DNA of 64,000 nt from Actinomycetales bacterium (GTDB lineage: Bacteria; Actinomycetota; Actinomycetes; Actinomycetales; Cellulomonadaceae). The notes under the pieces are model-generated. The model had not been told where the DNA came from. It was given only the letters and a program-made list of their open reading frames with translations, and made no database searches. Each line of letters opens with the position of its first letter. Within the stretch, counting starts at the first letter, position 1. The DNA lies in the NCBI GenBank assembly GCA_020444245.1, contig JAHLLI010000015.1:1-64000 (forward strand), written 5' to 3'. This document shows positions 24,769-35,817 of this stretch, piece by piece. Position numbers and translations under genes: made by a program.

Positions 24769-25130
24769 GCGTCCTCGGGCCACCACAGCGCGCGCCGGAG
24801 CACGACGCGCGCCTCGTCGGGGTCCTCGGGCTCGGTCAGCGGGCAGCCCTCGGCGCGCAGCCGGGCGAGCGCGTCGCGGCGGTAGGGCCGCGGCGGCAGG
24901 CCCGACGCGTTGACGACCCGCCACCACGGCACGCCCGAGCCGGCCCTGGCCAGCACCGAGCCGACCTGGCGTGGCCCGCCCACGCCGAGCCGCTCGCGCA
25001 GCACCTCGGCGAGCGAGCCGTAGGTCGCGGCCCGGCCGGGCGGGATCTGCGCGACCAGGTCGAGGACCTCGCCGAGGTACTCGTCGGGCGTCAGAGCGAC
25101 CTCAGAGCCGCTGGACCAGGACGAGGGCAC
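24765..25130 (-). CDS. Alkyltransferase-like protein (ATL), MGMT family
   Basis: 121 residues of the O6-methylguanine-DNA methyltransferase C-terminal domain: [15 protein letters not shown] helix-turn-helix entry and a [10 protein letters not shown] segment where active enzymes have PCHRV. The active Cys is replaced by Trp, as in ATL proteins, which bind O6-alkylguanine and hand the lesion to nucleotide excision repair. GTG start overlaps the upstream phosphatase gene by 29 bases. Confidence 0.85.
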   Translation of the reverse strand: MPSSWSSGSEVALTPDEYLGEVLDLVAQIPPGRAATYGSLAEVLRERLGVGGPRQVGSVLARAGSGVPWWRVVNASGLPPRPYRRDALARLRAEGCPLTEPEDPDEARVVLRRALWWPEDA

Positions 25131-26235
25131 GGTCGTCTCCTTCCCCTGCGTCGAGCTGGTCGAGGACCTCCTGGGCGCCGCCGGTCGCGGTCGCCACGAG
25201 CCGGTCGAACGTGCCCATCAGGCGGTCGATGCCCAGGTCGAGGTCGCGCTTGGGACTCTCGACCAGGCCGTCGGTGTAGAGCATCAGGGTGTCACCGGGG
25301 TCGAGCCTGCCCTGGAAGGCGCCGAACACCGGGTCGGGGACCACCCCGAGCACGGGCCCGCCCGTCCCGTGCACCAGCTCCAGGCGCCCCGAGCCCGCGT
25401 GCAGCTGCACGGCGGGAGGGTGCCCGGCGTTGGACACCCAGTACTCGCCGGTCTCCAGGTGCACCGCGAGGTGCACGGCGGTGGCGAACCCCTCGTCCCA
25501 GCGCTGGTCGAGCAGGTATGCGTTGGCGGCCGGCAGGAAGGCGGGTGGCGGCATCGCGCCGAGCAGCCCGCCGAACGCGCCGGACAGCAGCAGCGAGCGC
25601 ACGCCGGCCTGCTGACCCTTGCCGGACACGTCGACCACCACGATCTCCAGCACGGGGCCGTCCGCGCCGCGGGCGGCCACCACGAAGTCCCCCGAGAACC
25701 CGTCGCCGTACGCGGAGCGCACCAGGGACTCGACGCGCCAGCCGGGCGGCAGCGGCGGGATGCGCCCGTGGGCGGCGATCCGGTCGCGCAGGTCGACCAG
25801 CATGAGCTGGCTCGGCGCGCCCTGCAGGCCCAGCCGCTCGCGGCTGCGGACGAACAGCAGGCTCGCCACCAGCCCGACCGCCTGCACCGCCAGGACGCCG
25901 GGCGTCAGCTCCGGCGTCCAGCCGGTCAGGCCCACCACCAGCGTCTCGACGATCATGGCCACGGCCAGCGCGATCATCGCGACCCTGCGCAGCACGACCA
26001 CCGCGACCAGCAGCACCAGCAGCATCGCGGCGGGCGGCACCCAGTCGGGTGCGACGGCGGTCCCGGTCGTGACCAGCACGGAGAGCGCGATCAGCAGGGC
26101 ACCCAGCACCGGCTGACCGACGAGTGCGCCGCGAGTCTCCCCCCGCGCACCTCCGAGCCGGGCCAGGGATCTCCACCTGACCCGCCAGGTCGGTCGCCCG
26201 ACGTGAGACCGCGACCGGGCTGCGGTCACGCTCAC
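25102..26235 (-). CDS. Membrane-bound PP2C/SpoIIE-type serine phosphatase
   Basis: 377 residues. Four or so hydrophobic helices (about 40-130), then a SpoIIE-type phosphatase domain with metal motifs GDFVV, DVSGKG, NAGHPPA, YTDGLVES and a C-terminal GDDRALVLV. Such phosphatases dephosphorylate anti-anti-sigma factors or act in stress signalling. GTG start with TAGCCT six bases before it, so probably leaderless, although GAGG lies close too. No partner switch genes nearby. Confidence 0.85.
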   Translation of the reverse strand: MSVTAARSRSHVGRPTWRVRWRSLARLGGARGETRGALVGQPVLGALLIALSVLVTTGTAVAPDWVPPAAMLLVLLVAVVVLRRVAMIALAVAMIVETLVVGLTGWTPELTPGVLAVQAVGLVASLLFVRSRERLGLQGAPSQLMLVDLRDRIAAHGRIPPLPPGWRVESLVRSAYGDGFSGDFVVAARGADGPVLEIVVVDVSGKGQQAGVRSLLLSGAFGGLLGAMPPPAFLPAANAYLLDQRWDEGFATAVHLAVHLETGEYWVSNAGHPPAVQLHAGSGRLELVHGTGGPVLGVVPDPVFGAFQGRLDPGDTLMLYTDGLVESPKRDLDLGIDRLMGTFDRLVATATGGAQEVLDQLDAGEGDDRALVLVQRL

Positions 26236-26241
26236 GCCTCG

Positions 26242-26247
26242 AGGCTA
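26242..26247 (-). promoter_or_regulatory. -10 box of leaderless phosphatase gene
   Basis: TAGCCT on the minus strand, six bases upstream of the GTG at 26235. Confidence 0.45.
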
Positions 26248-26313
26248 CCGGCGGATCGCACGGAACTCACGGACCGTGCCTGGACGAACGCTGAGTGTTG
26301 CCTGCCAATTGGG

Positions 26314-26342
26314 TTGGGGCAGCGCGCTCGCCACGGCACGAT
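26314..26342 (+). promoter_or_regulatory. Promoter of leaderless acetyltransferase gene
   Basis: TTGGGG at 26314-26319, 17-base spacer, CACGAT at 26337-26342, then six bases to the ATG. No Shine-Dalgarno. Confidence 0.45.
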
Positions 26343-26348
26343 GACCCC

Positions 26349-27590
26349 ATGAGCCTGCCTGCCGGATACCGCATCGTCGACGTCCCCGCCGAGGCCAACC
26401 GCGAGTGGTTGGTCACCGACGGCTGGGCCTTCCCCGGGGACATCGACCCGGACGTCGCCGCCGAGTGGCCCTCCTCGCTGGACTGGACCCGTACCCGCGG
26501 TGTGCGCACCGACGACGACGAGCTGGTCGCCACCCACGCGTCGTTCGCCTACCACGCGCTCCCGGTACCGGGCGGGCGGGCGAGGACCTCCGGCCTGACC
26601 TGGGTCGGTGTGCACCCGGGGCACCGCAGGCGCGGGCTGCTGCGCGCGATGATCGACGACCACTTCACCCGCAGCCTTGCGCGCGGCGAGGTGCTCTCGC
26701 TGCTGTTCGCCGCCGAGCCGGCGATCTACGGCCGCTTCGGGTACGGGCTGGCCGCGCACCAGCTGCGGGTCAAGGTCCCACGGCAGGCCGCGCTGCGTGA
26801 CGTGCCGGGCGCCGACCGCATCAGGCTGCGCCTGGAGACCGTGGACGCCGAACGGCACGGCGCGGCCGTCGCCGCGGTGCACGGCTCGTTGGACCGGCCC
26901 GGCTGGACCACCCGCGAGTCGCAGGCCCAGGCGACCGCGTTCCTGCACGACCCCCCGCAGCACCGCGGCGGCGCCGAGCAGCTGCGGATCGCGCTGGCCG
27001 AGCGGGACGGCGAGCCGGTGGGCTACGCCCTGCTGCGCCGCAAGACCGACTGGCAGCGCGGCGGGCCGCGCGGCACGGTCCGCGTGCGCGAGCTGTGCGC
27101 GCCGGACCCGGCCGTCGCCCGCGCGCTGTGGGGTCTGCTGGTCGACCTGGACCTCACGTCCACCGTCGACGTCGGCTGCCTGGCGGTCGACGACCCGATC
27201 ACCCACCTGCTGGTCGACGTCCGCGCCGCCGAGGCGGACTGGCAGGACAACCTCTGGGCCCGGCTGCTCGACGTGCCCGCCGCGCTGGCGGCTCGCCGCT
27301 ACGCCCGTGATGTTGACGTGGTGCTCGAGGTGCGCGACACGCTGCTGCCCGCCAACGACGGTCGGTGGCGCCTGGTGGGCGGGCCCGACCGCGCCCAGGT
27401 CGCGGCGACCGACGCACCCGCGGACCTCGCGCTGGACGTCCGCGAGCTCGGCTCGGCCTACCTGGGAGGCCTGTCGCTCGCCGCGATGGCGGCGGGCGGT
27501 CAGGTCACCGAGCTGCGCTCCGGCACGCTGGGGCCGGCCGCGACCGCCTTCGGCTGGCCCGTCGCCCCGGTGGCGAGCTTCGTGTGGTGA
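26349..27590 (+). CDS. Eis-like GNAT N-acetyltransferase
   Basis: 413 residues, the length of the Eis family. N-terminal GNAT domain with the acetyl-CoA motif VGVHPGHRRRGLLRAM and YGRFGYG, a second degenerate GNAT domain, and a C-terminal SCP2-like domain ending in SFVW, whose terminal carboxylate is catalytic in Eis. Eis proteins acetylate amines on aminoglycosides, peptides or proteins. The natural substrate here is unknown. Confidence 0.85.
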   Translation: MSLPAGYRIVDVPAEANREWLVTDGWAFPGDIDPDVAAEWPSSLDWTRTRGVRTDDDELVATHASFAYHALPVPGGRARTSGLTWVGVHPGHRRRGLLRAMIDDHFTRSLARGEVLSLLFAAEPAIYGRFGYGLAAHQLRVKVPRQAALRDVPGADRIRLRLETVDAERHGAAVAAVHGSLDRPGWTTRESQAQATAFLHDPPQHRGGAEQLRIALAERDGEPVGYALLRRKTDWQRGGPRGTVRVRELCAPDPAVARALWGLLVDLDLTSTVDVGCLAVDDPITHLLVDVRAAEADWQDNLWARLLDVPAALAARRYARDVDVVLEVRDTLLPANDGRWRLVGGPDRAQVAATDAPADLALDVRELGSAYLGGLSLAAMAAGGQVTELRSGTLGPAATAFGWPVAPVASFVW

Positions 27591-27594
27591 GAGC

Positions 27595-27611
27595 GCCCGC
27601 GCTCAGCGGGC
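27595..27611. terminator. Hairpin across convergent stops
   Basis: GCCCGC-GCTCA-GCGGGC, six base pairs, spanning the 12-base gap between the acetyltransferase and rpiB ends. A candidate bidirectional terminator. Confidence 0.45.
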
Positions 27612-28052
27612 CGCCTCGTAGGCGGTGAGCAGGTCGATCCGACGCTGGTGGCGCTCGTCGTGGCTGAACGGCTCGGCGAGGAACGCCTCGACGATCGCGA
27701 TCGCGTCGTCGACGGAGTGCTGGCGCGCCCCGACGGCCACGACGTTCGCGTCGTTGTGCGCGCGCCCGAGGGTCGCGGTCGCGATGTTCCAGGCCAGCGC
27801 CGCGCGCACCCCGGTCACCTTGTTGGCGGCGATCTGCTCACCGTTGCCGGAGCCGCCGATCACGATGCCCAGGCTCCCCGGGTCGGCGACCACGGCCTCG
27901 CCGGCCGCGAAGCAGACCGGCGGGTAGTCGTCCTGCGCGTCGTAGGCGGGCGCGCCGTGGTCGGTGACGTCGTGGCCGGCGGCCCTCAGGTGCTCGACGA
28001 GGACGGACTTCAGCTCGAACCCGGCGTGGTCGGCGGCGATGTGGATGCGCAT
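27603..28052 (-). CDS. rpiB: Ribose-5-phosphate isomerase B
   Basis: 149 residues. Interconverts ribose 5-phosphate and ribulose 5-phosphate. Motifs: AADHAGFELK at 6-15 and VIGGSGNGEQIAANKV near 67-82. The catalytic Cys of E. coli RpiB is replaced by Ser, and the Glu of NGEQ serves as base in the mycobacterial type. GAGGAC before the ATG at 28052 favours this over a longer frame to 28100. Confidence 0.92.
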   Translation of the reverse strand: MRIHIAADHAGFELKSVLVEHLRAAGHDVTDHGAPAYDAQDDYPPVCFAAGEAVVADPGSLGIVIGGSGNGEQIAANKVTGVRAALAWNIATATLGRAHNDANVVAVGARQHSVDDAIAIVEAFLAEPFSHDERHQRRIDLLTAYEAAR

Positions 28053-28083
28053 GTCCTCATCCTGCCGCACCCGATGCGGCGAC

Positions 28084-29511
28084 TCAGCCCTGCCACTCAC
28101 TGAGGGGCGTGACGCGCCCGGTGCGGAAGTCCCGCATCGCGAGTCCCTCGTAGATCGACATCGACGGCCACTGGTCCACGTAGTCGGCCCAGGTGTCCGC
28201 CCAGTCGAGCATCTCCTGGATCCCTGTCGCGGCGCCGATCTCGCGCAACCGACGGATGTGCACCCCGTGGTAGATGTTCACATTGAGCCCGTCAATCTCC
28301 TTGACGAAGTTCGTCGGGTACGCGGCAGCACGGGCGATCTCGTCCCCGATGGCGAGCCGAACGCGGTGACGCGCGGCCTCCGTCGTGGCGTCATCGAGCC
28401 GGACCCACTGGGAGCGGACGGGCGCGCTGCTCCGCGGGTCGTACTCGCCCTTCATTCCCTCCAGCACCACCCGCACCGGACGGTCGGCCACGACCGTGGC
28501 CTCCAGCGCGTTGCCGCCCCCGACGGTGGCGATCGAGAGGACCGCGTTCAACCGGACCGTCCTGGACGTCGGGGTGGTGCCGGCCATGTCGCCGTCGAGC
28601 ACGAACGTCTGCCAGCGCGACACACCGGTGGCTGCGACTTGCACGTCCGCCTCGCCCGGCACCACGAGCACGAGGTCCTCGAGCCCCGTCGGGACGGTGT
28701 CGAACACCAGCCGTAGGTAGGTGAAGCCGGTGAGACCGTAGAGGCTCGTGCGCAGCGCGGGGTCGTCGAACAGAGGCAGAAGGTCCGCCATCGACAGGGC
28801 GCTCGCGGCGAAGGTCTCCTGCGCCTGCGCCGAACCGCTCAGCTCCGCGTAACGGCGCACCGAGGCCAACGACGACATCCAGCCGTTCAGGATCCAGCTG
28901 TTGGGATGCTGCGGAACCTCACAGATCGTGGAGCCGCGAGCGTTCTCGAAGTAGACCCCGCCTTCCTGGACCGGCACAAGGAGACTGGCGAACGTCCGCT
29001 CGGCCGCGTCCAGCAGAGCGGTGTCACCGAGAAGCGTTCCGGCGCGGTAGAGCTCGACCGCGTAGTAGCCCTGCGTCAGGCCCGAGTAGTGGCGCTCGTA
29101 GAGGCGCGCACTGCGCACAGGGTCCGCGTCGTACCAGAACGCCAGCGCGCCGCGGTGGTCCTCCATCCTGTCGACGGCCGCATGGGCGACGGTCCGCAGC
29201 GCCGACTCAAGCTCCGCAGTGCGCTGACGCTCCAACTGGCCTGCGTAGTCCGCGAGCACATACGTGCCGTAGATCGGATGGGCGAAGACGGTGCCGTCCG
29301 GCTCGGCACGGCCGGGGTACCCGTCGGAGAGGAAGTGGAACCGGTAGAAGTCCTGCATCGACGCGAACCGCGCAGACAGGGGCGGCATCGGCGGCTGCGG
29401 CGGCAACTCACCTGCCGGTTCGTCCACCCGGCCGACCTCGGAGTCGGGCCGTCCACGAAGGACCCGGTCGAGCCAGCCAGGTCTCGGCCCTGCCCGGCGC
29501 CGGGAACTCAC
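28084..29511 (-). CDS. D-glucuronyl C5-epimerase-like protein
   Basis: 475 residues. The C-terminal half of D-glucuronyl C5-epimerases is recognisable: a helical toroid with YERHYSGLTQGYYAVEL, YFENARG, CEVPQHPNSWILNGWMSSLASV, and the region DFYRFHFLSDGYPG near the N-terminus; the far C-terminus is DYVDQWPSM. In animals this enzyme epimerises glucuronate in heparan. Bacterial members probably modify uronic acids in exopolysaccharide. No signal peptide. GTG start with GGAAGG nine bases upstream. GC and third-position bias look lower than in neighbours, and the gene lies against a broken sirtuin gene, both signs of acquisition. Confidence 0.75.
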   Translation of the reverse strand: MSSRRRAGPRPGWLDRVLRGRPDSEVGRVDEPAGELPPQPPMPPLSARFASMQDFYRFHFLSDGYPGRAEPDGTVFAHPIYGTYVLADYAGQLERQRTAELESALRTVAHAAVDRMEDHRGALAFWYDADPVRSARLYERHYSGLTQGYYAVELYRAGTLLGDTALLDAAERTFASLLVPVQEGGVYFENARGSTICEVPQHPNSWILNGWMSSLASVRRYAELSGSAQAQETFAASALSMADLLPLFDDPALRTSLYGLTGFTYLRLVFDTVPTGLEDLVLVVPGEADVQVAATGVSRWQTFVLDGDMAGTTPTSRTVRLNAVLSIATVGGGNALEATVVADRPVRVVLEGMKGEYDPRSSAPVRSQWVRLDDATTEAARHRVRLAIGDEIARAAAYPTNFVKEIDGLNVNIYHGVHIRRLREIGAATGIQEMLDWADTWADYVDQWPSMSIYEGLAMRDFRTGRVTPLSEWQG

Positions 29512-29533
29512 TGCGCCCTACCTTCCGAGTCCA

Positions 29534-29741
29534 TCAGTCAATCCTGCACCACCGCGCCCCAGACCTGTGCACCCGGACCGCTGGGTCGGACCGGTACGCC
29601 GGCCAGTCCAACAGGCGCTTGGCGCCCGGGTCCCGGGTTCACACGCCCTCCGGGCCGCGGAAGCCCGGTATCCCCCGAGCCCGTCGAGATCCCCGCCCCG
29701 GTCAGCACGACCAAGCTCTTGCCCACCCCTCGATGGTCCAC
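29534..29741 (-). pseudogene. Remnant of a sirtuin (Sir2) gene
   Basis: The minus strand from a GTG at 29741 encodes VVLTGAGISTGSG, the NAD-binding start of sirtuins. A run of five G (plus-strand C at 29672-29676) then shifts the frame. In the next frame the sirtuin continues as IPGFRGPEGV, hits a TGA (29639-29641) where family members have Trp (GVWTRDPGA), and reads on as TRDPGAKRL and SDPAVRV. Homology fades near 29534 and the rest of the gene is absent. So it is a 5' fragment with one frameshift and one nonsense change. Confidence 0.7.
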
Positions 29742-29771
29742 CCGCGAGCGCCGCCACCGCCGACTCTCACC

Positions 29772-29777
29772 TAGCCT
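29772..29777 (+). promoter_or_regulatory. -10 box of leaderless M13 peptidase gene
   Basis: TAGCCT, seven bases before the ATG at 29785, no Shine-Dalgarno. Confidence 0.45.
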
Positions 29778-29784
29778 GGCACCC

Positions 29785-31773
29785 ATGACCTCCGGCATCG
29801 ACGCTCACGACCTCGACCCCGCCATCCGCCCGCAGGATGACCTGTTCCGGCACGTCAACGGCCGCTGGCTGACCGAGCACGTGATCCCGGCGGACCGCTC
29901 CTTCGACGGGGCGTTCCGCGCGCTGTACGACCGCGCCGAGCAGCAGGTGCGCCAGATCATCACCGAGCTGGGCGGCCAGGCCACCGGGTCCGGCGGGGCG
30001 CCGGCCGACCCGACCGCAGCCAGGATCGGCGCGATGTACGCCAGCTTCATGGACACCGAGACCGTCGAACGACTGGGCCTGACGCCGATCGACGCCGAAC
30101 TCGCCTCGATCGACGCCGCGGCCGACCACACCGAGCTGGCCGCCGTGCTGGGCGCCCTGCAGCGCACCGGTGGTGCCGAGGTGACCGGGTTCTACGTCGA
30201 CAACGACGCCCACGACCCCGAGCAGTACGCGGTCTACGTGCACCAGGCCGGGATCGGCCTGCCCGACGAGTCCTACTACCGCGAGGACTCCCACGCCCCG
30301 ATCCGCGAGGCGTACGTCCCGCACGTCGCGCGGATGCTCGAGATCTCGGGGCTGGACCCCGCGCGGGCGCGCGCCGCCGCCGACGACGTCATGGCGTTCG
30401 AGACCGCGTTGGCGGCCCACCACTGGGACGTGGTCGCAGACCGTGACGCCGAGCGCACCTACAACCCGATGACGTTCGCCGAGCTCGTCGGGCGCGCCCC
30501 GGGCTTCGACTGGGCGGCGTGGGCCGCGACGCTCGGCGCGCCCGCCGGCGTCCTCGACCGCCTCGTGGTCCGCGAGCCGGACTTCGCGGTCGGCCTCGGT
30601 GAGGTCTGGTCAGGAACCGACCCGGCCACGATCCGCGCGTGGCTCCGGTACCACCTCGTCACCCACCGGGCGCCGTACCTGCCCGAGACGGTGGTCGAGG
30701 CGAACTTCGACTTCTACGGCCGGACGCTGACCGGCGCGCAGGAGGTCCGCGAGCGCTGGAAGCGCGGCGTGAGCCTGGTCGAGGGCACGCTCGGCGAGGC
30801 CGTGGGCCAGGTCTACGTGGCCCGGCAATTCCCGCCGTCGCACAAGGAGCGCATGGTCGACCTCGTCGCGAACCTGGTCGAGGCCTACCGGCGCTCGATC
30901 ACCGGGCTGGCGTGGATGGGCGAGGAGACCCGCGTCCGCGCGCTCGACAAGCTCGCGACCTTCAACCCGAAGATCGGCTACCCCGAGCGCTGGAAGTCCT
31001 ACGACGGTCTCGAGGTCGACCCGTCGGACCTGCTGGGCAACGTGCGCCGGTCCCGCGCGTACGAGCAGGACCGCGAGCTGGCCAAGATCGGCCGGCCGCT
31101 GGACCGCGACGAGTGGTTCATGACACCGCAGACCGTCAACGCCTACTACAACCCGGGGATGAACGAGATCGTCTTCCCCGCAGCCATCCTTCAGCCACCG
31201 TTCTTCGACATCGAGGCCGACGACGCGGTCAACTACGGCGGGATCGGCGCGGTGATCGGTCACGAGATCGGCCACGGCTTCGACGACCAGGGCTCGAAGT
31301 ACGACGGCACCGGCGCCCTGCACGACTGGTGGACCCCGGCCGACCGTGAGGAGTTCGAGAAGCGGACCGCGGCACTCATCGCGCAGTACTCGGCGTTCTC
31401 CCCTGCCCAGCTCCACGACGACACCAAGCGCGTCAACGGGGCGTTCACGGTCGGGGAGAACATCGGCGACCTCGGCGGACTGGCGATCGCCGTGGAGGCG
31501 TACGGGCTGGCGCTGGGCGGACCGCTCTCCGCCGCGCCCGTCCGCGACGGGCTCACGGGCGCGCAGCGGGTGTTCCTCGGCTGGGCGCGGGCGTGGCGCG
31601 AGAAGGGCCGTGACGAGGCGGTGCTCCAGCGGCTGGCGACCGACCCGCACTCCCCGGCCGAGTACCGCTGCAACGGCGTGGTCCGCAACATCGACGCGTT
31701 CCACGAGGCGTTCGGCACCGCGCCCGGCGACGCGCTGTGGCTCGACCCGGCCGACCGCGTGTCGATCTGGTAG
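29785..31773 (+). CDS. M13 family zinc metallopeptidase (PepO/neprilysin-like)
   Basis: 662 residues, no signal peptide or membrane anchor, so cytoplasmic like bacterial PepO. Zinc site HEIGHGFDDQG at about 493, third ligand in GENIGDLGG at about 557, substrate-binding NAYYNP motif upstream. Cleaves oligopeptides. The ATG at 29785 is where family homology (DDLFRHVNGRWL) begins. A long frame back to 28906 runs over the epimerase gene and is not used. Confidence 0.92.
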   Translation: MTSGIDAHDLDPAIRPQDDLFRHVNGRWLTEHVIPADRSFDGAFRALYDRAEQQVRQIITELGGQATGSGGAPADPTAARIGAMYASFMDTETVERLGLTPIDAELASIDAAADHTELAAVLGALQRTGGAEVTGFYVDNDAHDPEQYAVYVHQAGIGLPDESYYREDSHAPIREAYVPHVARMLEISGLDPARARAAADDVMAFETALAAHHWDVVADRDAERTYNPMTFAELVGRAPGFDWAAWAATLGAPAGVLDRLVVREPDFAVGLGEVWSGTDPATIRAWLRYHLVTHRAPYLPETVVEANFDFYGRTLTGAQEVRERWKRGVSLVEGTLGEAVGQVYVARQFPPSHKERMVDLVANLVEAYRRSITGLAWMGEETRVRALDKLATFNPKIGYPERWKSYDGLEVDPSDLLGNVRRSRAYEQDRELAKIGRPLDRDEWFMTPQTVNAYYNPGMNEIVFPAAILQPPFFDIEADDAVNYGGIGAVIGHEIGHGFDDQGSKYDGTGALHDWWTPADREEFEKRTAALIAQYSAFSPAQLHDDTKRVNGAFTVGENIGDLGGLAIAVEAYGLALGGPLSAAPVRDGLTGAQRVFLGWARAWREKGRDEAVLQRLATDPHSPAEYRCNGVVRNIDAFHEAFGTAPGDALWLDPADRVSIW

Positions 31774-31807
31774 CCCGGCGCGTAGCCGGTCAGATGGACG
31801 TAGCCGC

Positions 31808-32368
31808 TCAGAAGAAGCGGTAGCCGGCCCGGGCCACCGAGAAGCCGGCGCCGCTGGGGTTGTGCCGGCAGGTGACGCCGTTGGTCGAGGAGTGACAGGT
31901 CATCTGGCCGACGGTGCTCGCCTGGCCGTACTCGAGCGTCGGCGCGCCCTTGGGCACCGCGGGCGGGTCCCCGACGACGCAGGCCATCTCGGGCTCCTTG
32001 CCGGCCACGATGGTCAGCACGTTGCCGACCGTGCCCTCGCACCCCTCCGGCGGCGCCGGCGGGGTGAAGGTGAAGCGCAGGATGGTGCAGGTGGCGGAGG
32101 TCTCCGTCATCTCGCACCAGATGTTGCGGCTGGGCAGCTGGAAGTCGGTGTAGGTGTTCGGGTCACCGGTCTCCGAGGGCACGGCGGTGTCCGGGGTCGT
32201 CTCCGGTGGCGGGGTGGAGGACACCGAGCTCGCCCCGGCCTCGGGCGTCGAGGACCCGAACGGCCGCAGGAGCACGACGAGCAGCAGGAAGGTGGCGACC
32301 AGGATCACGTCGACGACGACGAACGTCGTCATCGCCGGGGTCAGACCCCATCGTCCACGCTGGTCCAT
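31808..32368 (-). CDS. Membrane-anchored DUF6636-like secreted protein
   Basis: 186 residues from an ATG with GAGGAGG upstream. A short cytoplasmic N-terminus, one membrane helix (about 15-38), a Thr/Pro/Ser-rich linker (about 42-68), then a six-Cys domain that begins FQLPSRNIWCEM and ends GVTCRHNPSGAGFSVARAGYRFF. This pattern matches the DUF6636 family of actinomycete exported proteins. Function unknown. A longer frame to 32554 lacks start signals. Confidence 0.72.
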   Translation of the reverse strand: MDQRGRWGLTPAMTTFVVVDVILVATFLLLVVLLRPFGSSTPEAGASSVSSTPPPETTPDTAVPSETGDPNTYTDFQLPSRNIWCEMTETSATCTILRFTFTPPAPPEGCEGTVGNVLTIVAGKEPEMACVVGDPPAVPKGAPTLEYGQASTVGQMTCHSSTNGVTCRHNPSGAGFSVARAGYRFF

Positions 32369-32469
32369 CAACCCTCCTCGCCCGCCGGGCAGGATCGCAC
32401 GCCCGCTGCGCCATCGCGAGGCATCCTGCCCGATCCGCGGCGACGACGACGCCGCGTCCACGCTGCGAC

Positions 32470-33093
32470 TCAGTCGAACACGGGCCCCTGGGTCCGGGAA
32501 CGCTTGAGCTCGTAGAACCCCGGTACGGACGTCGCGAGCACCACGGCGTCCCACAGCCGCTCGGCGGCCTCGCCGGTCGGCGCGGGCGTCACGACCGGGC
32601 CGAAGAACCCCACGCCGTCGATCGCGAGCACCGGGGTGCCCACGTCGTCACCCACCAGCGCGACGGCCTCGGCGTGCGAGGCCCGCACGTCCGCGTCGAA
32701 CGCTGCGTCCTCGGCCGCGTCGGCGAGCTCCGGCGCCAGGCCGACATCGGCGAGCGCCTTGCGGCACGCCTCGGCGAGGGCGTCCTCACCGCCGGGGTGG
32801 ATCTGGTTGCCGATCGCGTCGTACAGGGCCTTGACCACCCACGGTCCGTGGGCCGCCCGTGCAGCGGCGATCACCCTCAGCGGCCCCCAGGAGCGCGCCA
32901 GCTGCTCGGCGTACCGAGGGGAGACCTCGCGGTCCTCGTTGAGCACCGCCCGGCTCATCAGGTGCCACCGCACGGTCAGGTCGTGGCCCTGCTCGATCTC
33001 GGTCAGCCAGCGGCTCGTCAGCCAGGCCCACGGGCACGTCGGGTCGAACCAGAAGTCGACGGTGGCGGGGGCCGGTGGCACGGCAGCGGTCAC
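32470..33093 (-). CDS. DsbA-family mycothiol-dependent oxidoreductase (Rv2466c-like)
   Basis: 207 residues from a GTG at 33093, with AGGAAGG upstream. Thioredoxin-fold DsbA domain: FWFDPTCPWAWLTSRW at about 13-28, WHLMSRAVLNEDR, and cis-Pro region GTPVLAI. Rv2466c of Mycobacterium tuberculosis is a mycothiol-dependent reductase with CPWC. Here the second Cys is Ala, so chemistry would go through one Cys and mycothiol. Divergent from pepN. Confidence 0.82.
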   Translation of the reverse strand: MTAAVPPAPATVDFWFDPTCPWAWLTSRWLTEIEQGHDLTVRWHLMSRAVLNEDREVSPRYAEQLARSWGPLRVIAAARAAHGPWVVKALYDAIGNQIHPGGEDALAEACRKALADVGLAPELADAAEDAAFDADVRASHAEAVALVGDDVGTPVLAIDGVGFFGPVVTPAPTGEAAERLWDAVVLATSVPGFYELKRSRTQGPVFD

Positions 33094-33232
33094 GGCGGGG
33101 CGTCCTTCCTGCGCACCCCGGGCGGGGGCACACCTCCACTGTGCACGGGTCGATCGGATCGTTCCACACAGGCCCGCGCGGCGCGGCGCGTCGTGAAAGG
33201 ATGCGCCCACCACGCAGCGAAGGAGCACCACA

Positions 33233-35809
<2,577 letters not shown>

Positions 35810-35817
35810 CGGGCCGC

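Noticed and set aside
28906-29784. N-terminal extension of the M13 peptidase
   Set aside because: Would run through the epimerase gene on the other strand; family homology begins at 29785.
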